Origin: Candidatus Dormiibacterota bacterium
GTDB taxonomy: Bacteria; Chloroflexota; Dormibacteria; Aeolococcales; Bog-877
NCBI GenBank assembly: GCA_027306655.1
Contig: DAHUZL010000067.1
Location: forward strand, 1 to 38,648
DNA length: 38,648 nucleotides
Reading direction: 5' to 3'
The position numbers and the translations under genes are program-made. The notes under the pieces were generated by a model that was not told the origin of the DNA, did not search any database, and worked only from the letters and a program-made list of their open reading frames with translations. This document shows, in pieces, positions 8,179 through 14,767 of the stretch; positions within the stretch are counted from its first letter, which is position 1; every line of letters starts with the position of its first letter.

Positions 8179-8631
8179 TCAGGCTCGCTCCGGTCTCCCC
8201 CGCCCGTCAGGCGTCGGACCGGCGGGTGTCCGGGCCGCGGCGGCGATCGCCGGCCAGCGGGCGGCGCGCTCGTCGTCCCGCCGATCCGGCGGTGCGACCC
8301 GGGGAGAGGGCGGCCGGCGCCTCGGCGGGGGGCCGGCCCGGTCGGGGGGCGCGGGCTCCAGAGGCGTGCGGCGGCGCGGGCCCGCGCGCTCCGGAGCCTC
8401 TCCGGCGGTCGGAGGCGCCCGACGCACCTGGGACGTCGCCACCCGGCGGGCGGCCCGGCCGAGGCGGTCGACCCAGATCGCGCCGCGGACCACGGCCACC
8501 CCCACCACGCCGAGCAGCGCCAGGGAGGCGCCGGCATCCAGCAGCCCGGCCAGCGGCGGGAGCACGATCGCGAGCGCGATGCACCCGCCGACCACGGCCA
8601 GGAGGGTGCGGATCGGACGGCGCCAGCGCAT
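8179..8631 (-). CDS. Small membrane protein with basic proline-rich tail, unknown function
   Basis: A 150-residue frame with two N-terminal hydrophobic segments (about residues 8-30 and 34-52, including AVVGGCIALAIVLPPLAGLL). A long basic, proline- and arginine-rich tail follows that looks disordered. I do not recognise a family. It lies 42 bases downstream of the biotinyl-carrier gene on the same strand and may be co-transcribed with it. Two other minus frames are open across this stretch; this one is preferred because only it begins with a coherent pair of membrane helices. The tail could be partly an artefact of high GC. Confidence 0.5.
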   Translation of the reverse strand: MRWRRPIRTLLAVVGGCIALAIVLPPLAGLLDAGASLALLGVVGVAVVRGAIWVDRLGRAARRVATSQVRRAPPTAGEAPERAGPRRRTPLEPAPPDRAGPPPRRRPPSPRVAPPDRRDDERAARWPAIAAAARTPAGPTPDGRGRPERA

Positions 8632-8673
8632 CGCCGGGGGATGTCCGGTGCGCGCACCGGAACGGGTCGGCCA

Positions 8674-8895
8674 TCAGGCCCGCTCCTCGATGACCACCAG
8701 GACCTGGCCCTCCTGGACCACCTCCCCCTCCGTCGCCGGCACCGCGCGGACGGTGCCGGCCACCGGGGCCGTGACCGGGATCTCCATCTTCATGGACTCC
8801 AGGATCACGAGGACGTCGTCCGCCGCGACGGACTCTCCCGCATGGACCAGCACCCGCCAGCAGGTGCCGATCAGGTCGGCACGCACCTCGGTCAT
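8674..8895 (-). CDS. Stand-alone biotinyl/lipoyl carrier domain protein
   Basis: A complete 73-residue biotinyl-lipoyl domain with nothing attached. It shows GESVAADDVLVILESMKMEI with the modifiable lysine at residue 36 in the ESMKME motif, then APVAGTV and GEVVQEGQVLVVIE. Such single domains carry biotin (or lipoate) for carboxylases or decarboxylases encoded elsewhere. The ATG at 8895 is preceded by GGGGAGCGCG, a reasonable Shine-Dalgarno site, and the frame upstream is not protein-like. A TAGGAT hexamer at 8945-8940 could be its -10. No carboxylase gene is nearby, so the partner enzyme cannot be named. Confidence 0.88.
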   Translation of the reverse strand: MTEVRADLIGTCWRVLVHAGESVAADDVLVILESMKMEIPVTAPVAGTVRAVPATEGEVVQEGQVLVVIEERA

Positions 8896-9033
8896 CGCGC
8901 TCCCCGCCAGGGGCCGGCGGCTCCAGCCCGAACCCGGCCATCCTATCCAGCCGGACGCGGTGGCGGGGGGGATCCCGCGGAGCGTCGCCGGATCAGCGCG
9001 CCCCGCGCCCCGTCCGTCCCGGGCCGTCGCCTG

Positions 9034-9660
9034 ATGCCGGCGGCGCACGGGCACGGTCCCGCGGTCTGGCTCCACCTCATCCCGCTCGACCGCGCGGTCA
9101 CTCCCCCGCCGCCGGCGGTGGCCGCGGTCGACGCCGTGCTGTGCACGTCCGGGCTGGCGGTCCGGGCTGGCGACGGGCTCGCACCGGGCCCACGCTTCCC
9201 GGAGTGGCTCCTCTCCGGGCCGCCGCCCCCGTCGGGCGACAGGGCGGACCGCCTGGGGCCGGTCCCGCTCGCCGCGCGGCCGGCGGCCCTCCCCCCGAGG
9301 GCGCAAGGCGAGGTCCGGGTCGAGGCCGGGGTTCTGCGGGTGTACCCCGATCCGGGGCCGCTGGGCTTCCGGTCCCCCGAGCCCCGCCGCTACCGTGCGG
9401 ACTGCCCCGCCTGCGGCGACCCCCTGGACCTCTACCGGCTCGCGTTCCCCGGCGCCGACCCCCTGACCGGGGCCTGCCCGAGCTGTGCCGCCGCCGTCGC
9501 GGTGGCGGAGCTGGACTGGCAGCCGGCCCTGGCCGCGGCGCGGTTCGAGATCACCTTCGGCGGCCTGGACGGGCGCCCCAGCCTGCGCGGGCGCGAGGTC
9601 TTCGGCGCCCTCGAGAGGGCGGCCGGGTGCGCGCTCCAGGAGGTCCACGTCACGCTCTGA
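9034..9660 (+). CDS. Zinc-ribbon protein of unknown function
   Basis: A 208-residue frame beginning at ATG 9034 (MPAAHGHGPAVWLHLIPLD). Two CxxC pairs, C124/C127 in CPACG and C148/C151 in CPSCA, are separated by about 20 residues and form a likely zinc ribbon. The C-terminal stretch FEITFGGLDGRPSLRGREVF may be a small beta domain. I do not recognise a named family. It is followed by the Smr gene 115 bases downstream on the same strand. The codon pattern is consistent with coding and the start is uncertain. A nucleic-acid or protein-binding role would be a guess from the zinc ribbon alone. Confidence 0.65.
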   Translation: MPAAHGHGPAVWLHLIPLDRAVTPPPPAVAAVDAVLCTSGLAVRAGDGLAPGPRFPEWLLSGPPPPSGDRADRLGPVPLAARPAALPPRAQGEVRVEAGVLRVYPDPGPLGFRSPEPRRYRADCPACGDPLDLYRLAFPGADPLTGACPSCAAAVAVAELDWQPALAAARFEITFGGLDGRPSLRGREVFGALERAAGCALQEVHVTL

Positions 9661-9775
9661 CCCGTTTCGGTCGGCGTGGTCCGGCGGGCCGGCCGACGAC
9701 GGGCGGAGGGGCCGGCCCCCCGCGGGCGCGGCCGCGACCGGGGAGCATCCGGCGCGGCGGTACCATCGCCTCGCG

Positions 9776-10150
9776 GTGAAGCTCGTCCTCGATCTCCACG
9801 ACGTGTACAACCGCGGTCAGGAGATCGACCGCGCGCTGGAGGATGTCCTCGCCCAGGCCGAGCGGACCCACGCCGCGATGGTGGAGATCATCCCGGGCAA
9901 GGGATCGGGGCAGCTCAAGAATCGGGTGCTCCGCTTCCTCGACCAGCCCCAGGTGCGGGAGCGCTACCACCGCGTCGAGAAGGATTCCCGGAACTTCGGA
10001 CGGCTCTTCGTCCACTTCCACTGGGTCCGCGGGCTTCCTCGCCAGGCTCCCCCGACCGGGGCCGGCGCGGCGAAGCCCGAGCCCTCCGACGGTCACGCTC
10101 CGAGGAGTCGCCACCACTCGCGCGGACGCACGCCGAGGAGTGCGCGGTAG
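9776..10150 (+). CDS. Smr-domain protein (MutS2 C-terminal type)
   Basis: A 124-residue protein consisting mainly of an Smr domain. The DLH motif is in KLVLDLHDV (residues 6-8), and the glycine-rich signature PGKGSGQLKNRV lies at residues 40-51, followed by FLDQPQVRERYHR. Stand-alone Smr proteins are structure-specific DNA or RNA nicking endonucleases or ribosome-rescue factors; which applies here cannot be told. The GTG at 9776 is chosen because the domain starts right there; a TACCAT hexamer (9761-9766) lies nine bases before it, so the leader would be very short. The basic C-terminal tail overlaps the convergent flavoprotein gene by 58 bases. Confidence 0.85.
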   Translation: MKLVLDLHDVYNRGQEIDRALEDVLAQAERTHAAMVEIIPGKGSGQLKNRVLRFLDQPQVRERYHRVEKDSRNFGRLFVHFHWVRGLPRQAPPTGAGAAKPEPSDGHAPRSRHHSRGRTPRSAR

Positions 10151-11274
10151 CCGCAGTTGACCGCCAGCAGCGCCTCCAGCCCGCAGGGGTCGACGGCTGC
10201 CCGGGCGATCACCCGCCGGCTCATCGCCGGGTGCCGTCCCAGCCAGAGGGCGATGGCGGCCACCCGACGCCGGTCGCGCCACAGCCGGCGGTGCTCGGAC
10301 CGGTACCGGGCCATCGCACGGGCGGGGCTCGCCTGCTCCGCCAGCATCTCTGCCAGTCGCGCGGCCAGCACCTCCCCGAGCAGGAGCCCCATCGCCAGCC
10401 CCTCCCCGGTGGCGGGGTCGACGGAGCCGGCGGCATCCCCGACCAGGGCCAGCCCCGGACGATCGATCCGCCGGGACCCCTGGGGGAGGGCGCCCGCCGC
10501 CCGCGGCGCGGCGGAGGGGCGGGCATCCCATAGATGGCGCAGGGCGGAGCGGGCCGCCCCGGCATAGTCCCGGGCGATCGTCCCGACCAGGCGGCGCGGG
10601 CCGAGGACGGACACCAGGCGCTCCCGCTCGCCCACCGGTGCCTCGTACCACTCATGGTCGCCACACAGGGTGACCGTGATCCCCGCCGGCTGGGGCGGCG
10701 CGACCTGCCAGTGGCCGACCACGCCGTACCGCCGCCCACCGCGCGTCGGCATGGTCCATCCGGCGGCCGCGCGCAGGGTCGAGTGGAGCCCGTCGGCGGC
10801 GACGGTGACGCGGGCCTCCACCGGCCCGACGCTGGTGCCGACCCCGACGACGCGGCCGTCCCGGGCGGTCAGCAGCCGGTCCGCGCGGACGCCCTCCACC
10901 AGGGTCACCCCCGGCTGGCGGCGCACCGCGTCGGCGAGGACGGCGTCGAAGGTGGTCCGCCGGACCCCCAACCCGTAGGCCGGGCCGCCATCCGGGGGCA
11001 CCGGGAAAGCGGCGTACGCCGGCGCCGCGGCTCCGGGGTGGGTGTAGGTGACGCCCGCCAGCCGGGGGGCGCCGGTCGCCGTCACCGCGTCGAGGAGGTC
11101 CATCCGGCGCAGCACCCCCACGCCCGGGGGCATGAGCGCCTCGCCGCAGGGCTTGTCGCGGGGAAAGCGGTCGCGGTCGAGCACCGTGACCCGATGCCCG
11201 GCGCGGGCCAGCGCGAGTGCCGTGAGCGCCCCGCTGGGGCCGGCCCCGACGACGACGGCGTCGGGGACGTCCAT
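10093..11274 (-). CDS. Geranylgeranyl reductase-like FAD-dependent oxidoreductase
   Basis: A 393-residue flavoprotein. The N-terminal dinucleotide fold DAVVVGAGPSGALTALALARAG (with VTVLDRD ending the second strand) is followed by FPRDKPCGEALMP, the motif of the geranylgeranyl reductase family. A GD motif, GLALVGDAAGSVDPATGEGL, lies at about residues 275-294. These enzymes reduce double bonds in isoprenoid chains (membrane lipids, menaquinone side chains); related monooxygenases are possible alternatives. The ATG at 11274 starts the FAD fold directly. It lies 62 bases downstream of ssb on the same strand. Together with ispH and a UbiA prenyltransferase it adds to the isoprenoid content of the window. 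Confidence 0.88.
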   Translation of the reverse strand: MDVPDAVVVGAGPSGALTALALARAGHRVTVLDRDRFPRDKPCGEALMPPGVGVLRRMDLLDAVTATGAPRLAGVTYTHPGAAAPAYAAFPVPPDGGPAYGLGVRRTTFDAVLADAVRRQPGVTLVEGVRADRLLTARDGRVVGVGTSVGPVEARVTVAADGLHSTLRAAAGWTMPTRGGRRYGVVGHWQVAPPQPAGITVTLCGDHEWYEAPVGERERLVSVLGPRRLVGTIARDYAGAARSALRHLWDARPSAAPRAAGALPQGSRRIDRPGLALVGDAAGSVDPATGEGLAMGLLLGEVLAARLAEMLAEQASPARAMARYRSEHRRLWRDRRRVAAIALWLGRHPAMSRRVIARAAVDPCGLEALLAVNCGYRALLGVRPREWWRLLGA

Positions 11275-11336
11275 CGCCCGATGGTCGCGCGCCGGGGCCC
11301 GGGCAGGGGGGTTTCGGCCGCGGTCGGGCCGGACCC

Positions 11337-11726
11337 TCAGCCGGGGCCGCCCCCCGCCTCCCCGGGCGGGTCCGGGACGCCCCCGCCCGGGCGCGGCCCC
11401 GGCCGGGGCCCGAGCGCGCGCAGTCGCTCGACGAGGATCTCGGTCGTGGTGCGGCGCAGCCCGTCCTGGGCGTCCCACTCCCGGGTCTGGAGGCGGCCCT
11501 CCAGGTAGACCTGGCGGCCGCTGTCGAGGATGTCGGCGCACACCTCCGCCAGCCGGCCGAAGGCGACCGCTGAGTGGTACTGCACGTCGTCCATGCGGTG
11601 ACCCTGGTCGTCGCGCCAGCTGGAGTTGGTGGCGACGCGCAGACGGGTGATGGCGAGACCGCGCGTCGAGCGACTCAGCTCCGGCGCGCGGCAGAGGTTG
11701 CCGACCAGGATCACCCGGTTGATCAC
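11337..11726 (-). CDS. ssb: Single-stranded DNA-binding protein without acidic tip
   Basis: A 129-residue SSB. The OB fold is clear: INRVILVGNLCRAPELS, ITRLRVATNSSW, YHSAVAFGRLAEVC, GRQVYLEGRLQTREW and a closing TTEILVERLRAL. After about residue 105 there is only a short proline/glycine-rich tail ending PPGEAGGGPG, so the acidic DDDIPF-like tip that recruits replication and repair partners in housekeeping SSBs is missing. The GTG start overlaps the stop of the VirB6-like gene (GTGA, 11723-11726), so it is translated as part of that operon. This suggests an SSB dedicated to the secretion-like machine rather than the replicative one. Confidence 0.9.
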   Translation of the reverse strand: MINRVILVGNLCRAPELSRSTRGLAITRLRVATNSSWRDDQGHRMDDVQYHSAVAFGRLAEVCADILDSGRQVYLEGRLQTREWDAQDGLRRTTTEILVERLRALGPRPGPRPGGGVPDPPGEAGGGPG

Positions 11727-12667
11727 GCCATCGGCTCCAACCGCGCCAGCACCAGGCGACGGGCCGAGCGTTCCAGGCGGCGCCCCGCCGCGGCGGCGCG
11801 CCGCTCCCAGTGCTGGGCGCCGCCGAGGGCGCCGGGGACGCGCAGCATGATGTACAGGGCGGCGAGCGAGTAGAGGATCGAGACCAGGCTCTGGCCGTCG
11901 GCGATCGTGAGCGTCACCGCCACCCGCAGCACCAGCAGCTGCACGAACTGCATGAACAGGGTGGCGAGGAAGAGACGACCCCACTGACGGCTGTACCCGC
12001 GTGTCTCCGGGAGCACGTGCAGGAGCGCCGCCAGCGGCGCGACCACGCAGAGGACGGTGAGCAGGGTGGCCCGCACCACGTAGGCGAGGGCGAGCAGCAC
12101 CAGCGCGATCACCATCAGCGCGGTGAGGACGAGAAGGAAGAGGTTCTGGGAGGCGGTCTGGAGGGCCGGCCCGGCGAGCGGGTCCGCCCAGGGGAGGCTC
12201 GCCGGCCCCACCGCCCCCTGGCCGACGGCGAGGCTGCAGAGAGCGTTCTCCAGGTCGACCGCCATCTGGATCAGCGGCAGGGACCAGCGCATCAGGACCA
12301 CCGCCACCAGGAGCCGCGGCAGCACCACCTGAAGGGTGTGCTGGACGTCGAGGCGGTGGTCGACGACCGTGCGCAGGCAGCTGTAGAGGAAGACCGCGGC
12401 GAGGAGGGCGGTCCCGGCCTCCGCCGTCAGCGAGTTCAGCGCCACGATGGCGGTGTTCGACGTGAACGGGGCGGCCTGGCCCGGGCGGGCGACGTCGTAG
12501 GTGCCGAAGAGGTACGTCGTGAGCACGCCGTCGATCGTGTGCCGGGCCGAGGCCACGAACTGGAGCAGTCCCCCCTCGACCAGGCGGACCACGAACGCCA
12601 CCGGGTCGAAGCTGAACAGCGGGGCCGCCGCCCGGGCGACCGGGGCGCCGAGGCCGGCCGGCGTCAC
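11723..12667 (-). CDS. VirB6/TrbL-like polytopic membrane protein
   Basis: A 314-residue protein starting at GTG 12667 (MTPAGLGAPVARAAAPLF), where the codon overlaps the stop of the small gene upstream. An N-terminal region ending near residue 60 is followed by about six hydrophobic helices, among them TALLAAVFLYSCLRTVV, FLLVLTALMVIALVLLALAY and LLHVLPETRG, then FLATLFMQFVQLLVLRVAV. This helix arrangement resembles VirB6/TrbL, the inner-membrane pore component of type IV secretion. Assignment is by topology and by its place between a VirB2-like gene and ssb, since this family has poor sequence motifs. The final 40 residues are basic. Confidence 0.72.
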   Translation of the reverse strand: MTPAGLGAPVARAAAPLFSFDPVAFVVRLVEGGLLQFVASARHTIDGVLTTYLFGTYDVARPGQAAPFTSNTAIVALNSLTAEAGTALLAAVFLYSCLRTVVDHRLDVQHTLQVVLPRLLVAVVLMRWSLPLIQMAVDLENALCSLAVGQGAVGPASLPWADPLAGPALQTASQNLFLLVLTALMVIALVLLALAYVVRATLLTVLCVVAPLAALLHVLPETRGYSRQWGRLFLATLFMQFVQLLVLRVAVTLTIADGQSLVSILYSLAALYIMLRVPGALGGAQHWERRAAAAGRRLERSARRLVLARLEPMA

Positions 12668-12903
12668 GACAGGCCGTGGGGGACCAGGCCGAGCAGGATG
12701 TGGCTGAAGACGCCGGCCAGCTCGACCCCGATCGTCCCCACCGCGATCCGCCCCAGCCACCGCTGGGCCTCCGACGCGCTGTGGGGATGGACCGCGACCA
12801 CCCGCCAGATGAAGGCGCAGACGAACGCCAGCGTGCCGAGGCTCCCGATGACCCCCTGGCCCAGGGAGATCCAGCTGTTGAGCAGCGCCGTCAGGGTGGG
12901 CAT
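12664..12903 (-). CDS. VirB2/TrbC-like small two-helix membrane protein
   Basis: A 79-residue protein with two membrane helices (about residues 17-38, GVIGSLGTLAFVCAFIWRVV, and 50-72, RIAVGTIGVELAGVFSHILL) and a short polar loop between them. Size, topology and position immediately before a VirB6-like gene match VirB2/TrbC pilin-type subunits, although no cleavable signal peptide is obvious and sequence similarity cannot be checked here. It is the first gene of a three-gene operon with the VirB6-like gene and ssb, all joined by GTGA overlaps. A palindrome lies 20 bases upstream of the ATG. Confidence 0.65.
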   Translation of the reverse strand: MPTLTALLNSWISLGQGVIGSLGTLAFVCAFIWRVVAVHPHSASEAQRWLGRIAVGTIGVELAGVFSHILLGLVPHGLS

Positions 12904-12922
12904 GGGTTGTGTCCTCGCAGAA

Positions 12923-12936
12923 CGACAGTCCTGTCG
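12923..12936. promoter_or_regulatory. Palindrome upstream of the VirB2-like operon
   Basis: CGACAG-TC-CTGTCG is a perfect 6-bp inverted repeat, centred about 26 bases before the ATG at 12903. It could be an operator for a dimeric repressor or a small RNA hairpin in the leader. A clear -10/-35 pair was not found nearby, so its role is open. Confidence 0.35.
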
Positions 12937-12976
12937 CTCTGGGTCCCGCGCCGGTCTCGGAACGGGGCGGTCCCCG

Positions 12977-13444
12977 TCAGCAGGCGGTGTCCCACCCTCC
13001 GTCGCCCACCGAGACGACCACGGTCACCGGGCCGTCGCCCCGCGCCTCCACCACCATGTGGGCGCCGAACGCGCCCTGGGCGACCGGGTCGATGCCGAGC
13101 GTCTCCAGGGCGAGCCCGAACGTGGCGCAGAGCGGCTGGGCCAGCTCCGGGGCGGCCGCCGCCGTGAAGCTCGGCCGGTGGCCGCGCCGGCAATCGGCGA
13201 AGAGGGTGAACTGGCTCACCACCAACGCCCCCCCGCCGCGGTCGAGGAGGGAGCGGTCCATCCGGCCCTCCGCGCCGGGGAAGACCCGCAGGCGAGCCAG
13301 CCGCTCGGCGAGACGGCGCGCGGTCGCCACGGTGTCGGACGGCGCCACTCCCAGGAAGATGAGGAGCCCCGGGCCGATGGCGCCGACGATCTCGCCCGAG
13401 ACCAGGACCCGGGCGTCCGACACGCGCTGGACGACGGCACGCAC
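12977..13444 (-). CDS. dtd: D-aminoacyl-tRNA deacylase
   Basis: A 155-residue DTD protein that removes D-amino acids mischarged onto tRNA. The family starts [13 protein letters not shown] and continues with [13 protein letters not shown], the catalytic segment [19 protein letters not shown], and a C-terminal Gly-Pro motif in DGPVTVVVS. In many DTDs this motif reads NSGPV; here it is GDGPV, so the asparagine-serine is replaced but the key Gly-Pro is kept. It starts 13 bases after the end of the unknown gene at 13458 and is probably transcribed with it from the leaderless-type promoter at 14055-14066. Length and motifs are normal. Confidence 0.95.
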   Translation of the reverse strand: MRAVVQRVSDARVLVSGEIVGAIGPGLLIFLGVAPSDTVATARRLAERLARLRVFPGAEGRMDRSLLDRGGGALVVSQFTLFADCRRGHRPSFTAAAAPELAQPLCATFGLALETLGIDPVAQGAFGAHMVVEARGDGPVTVVVSVGDGGWDTAC

Positions 13445-13457
13445 CGTGGGGCGACCG

Positions 13458-14054
13458 TCAGACGATCGCGCGCAGGCCGCGGTACATCCGCATCGCCTCC
13501 GCCTCGGCCTCGAGGAAGCCCGCTGCCTGGGCGCGCAGTCCCTCCAGGCTGAAGCCCCAGCTCCCGGGCGGGCCGCCCGGGCCGGGCAGGGTCGCGCGCC
13601 GATAGCGGGGCGGGTAGAACGTGATCGTCCCGCCGGGAAGTCTCTTCTGGACCGGACGTGCCACCATCAGCTCGTCCAGGCTCTGCCGCCCCACCGGTTC
13701 GCCACCCTCGAGCTCGAGCCAGCGCTGCTTGCGGATCGGGTTGCCGTCGTCGCGCAGCGCGGCCCGCCCGCCGAAGCGGCGGGTGAGATCCACCAGGATG
13801 AACAGCACCGCCAGGGCGTCGGTCTCGTCACCGCAGGGGCGGACGAACCCGGCGCCGGTGACCGCGCGGTCGGACTCCCGCCGGACGTGACGGAGATACT
13901 CCATCTCGAAGAGCCCGCGCGCGCCGTCGGTCGCGAGCCACATCGGCTGGCTCCGCCATCCCCGCGCCGCGGCACTCTCCGCGACCGCCGCCTGCCACTG
14001 GTCCGGGCCGCCGGCGCCCGGCTCCACCACCCGGTAGAAGACGACCCGGAGCAT
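13458..14054 (-). CDS. Conserved-looking protein of unknown function
   Basis: A 198-residue protein beginning [16 protein letters not shown]. It has an even mixture of helix- and strand-forming segments, including [33 protein letters not shown] and [14 protein letters not shown] do not recognise the family and see no catalytic motif. It has no membrane segment or signal peptide, so it is probably cytoplasmic. It is the first gene of a two-gene unit with dtd (13-nt gap). Its ATG lies exactly six bases after a TACACT hexamer, implying a leaderless transcript. Linkage to dtd hints at translation or D-amino-acid quality control, but that is only an association. Confidence 0.7.
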   Translation of the reverse strand: MLRVVFYRVVEPGAGGPDQWQAAVAESAAARGWRSQPMWLATDGARGLFEMEYLRHVRRESDRAVTGAGFVRPCGDETDALAVLFILVDLTRRFGGRAALRDDGNPIRKQRWLELEGGEPVGRQSLDELMVARPVQKRLPGGTITFYPPRYRRATLPGPGGPPGSWGFSLEGLRAQAAGFLEAEAEAMRMYRGLRAIV

Positions 14055-14066
14055 GGCCCAAGTGTA
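14055..14066 (-). promoter_or_regulatory. Leaderless-type promoter upstream of the 14054 gene and dtd
   Basis: TACACT (minus strand, 14066-14061), six bases (TGGGCC), then the ATG at 14054. No Shine-Dalgarno sequence lies between them and no strong -35 match is seen. Spacing equals that at ispH, vapB, the XRE gene and the response regulator gene. Confidence 0.5.
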
Positions 14067-14138
14067 GTCGCGGGGTCAGCGTCCGCGGTCGTGGCGGACG
14101 GAGGGAATCGTGGTCGTGATGGGTGAGGGGTCTACGGC

Positions 14139-14534
14139 CTACCGGCCGAATAGCTCGTCCGCAGCGTAGGGGTCGGTTGACGTCGCCCAGAATTCCACCA
14201 CCTTGCCATCCCGCAGGTGGCAGATGTGCGCATCGTTGGTCTGGAAGTGGCGACCGTCGCGGGTGGCCGTGGACACAATCAGCACGGCTGCATGATCGTC
14301 GTCGGCGAGGATCGCGTGAACCTCGATCCGCGATGTCCCGCCGGTCAGCTCGGCGAGCTTGCCGAATAATCCGTAGACCTCGTCCCGACCTCGGTAGTCA
14401 CGCGCCAGCTGGTGACGCCCACCGACATGCCACACGATATCGTCGGCAAACAGATCGTTGAGCGCCGCGAAGTCTCCCGACGAGAAGGCGGCGTAGCCCG
14501 CCCGGATACGAGCGACATTGGGATGCTCGGCCAT
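14139..14534 (-). CDS. SnoaL/NTF2-like protein
   Basis: A 131-residue NTF2-fold protein of the SnoaL-like group. The pattern IRAGYAAFSSGDFAALNDLF-ADDIVWHV is typical, followed by YRGRDEVYGLFGKL, and the sheet ends with FQTNDAHICHLRDGKVVEFW. Members include small-molecule cyclases and isomerases and many proteins of unknown role; no specific substrate can be named. Unlike its neighbours it has a classical leader: a strong Shine-Dalgarno GGGGAGG just before the ATG at 14534 and an A+T-rich -10 upstream. Its base composition is slightly lower in G+C, so it may have been acquired. It interrupts the secretion-like gene run. Confidence 0.85.
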   Translation of the reverse strand: MAEHPNVARIRAGYAAFSSGDFAALNDLFADDIVWHVGGRHQLARDYRGRDEVYGLFGKLAELTGGTSRIEVHAILADDDHAAVLIVSTATRDGRHFQTNDAHICHLRDGKVVEFWATSTDPYAADELFGR

Positions 14535-14579
14535 GGTCACCTCCCCTAGTCCTCCCCGCCAGGGACGGAGGACCACGCG

Positions 14580-14585
14580 AATATA
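14580..14585 (-). promoter_or_regulatory. -10 element of the SnoaL-like gene
   Basis: TATATT on the minus strand, about 45 bases before the ATG at 14534, is the best -10 match in this GC-rich segment. A weak -35 candidate (GCCACA) lies 17 bases upstream of it. The rest of 14586-14767 shows no gene. Confidence 0.45.
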
Positions 14586-14767
14586 CACCGCCGACTTTGC
14601 CTGTGGCACCCGGCGACGGGCGGCCCGGTGGAGGGCCGCTGCCCGGACGGGAGTCGCTGGACCCGCCCGATCAGTCGGAGGGCCCCTGTCCCCATCGCGA
14701 CGACGCCGGGGTGATCGACGAGCTCCTCCGCCCGACCACGCCATGAGCCCGCGCCCCCCCGACCCGC

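Noticed and set aside
10093-11280. N6-spaced -10 elements at the flavoprotein and pheA genes
   Set aside because: GACCAT and CATCAT lie six bases before these ATGs but lack the first T of TANNNT, so they were not counted as leaderless promoters.
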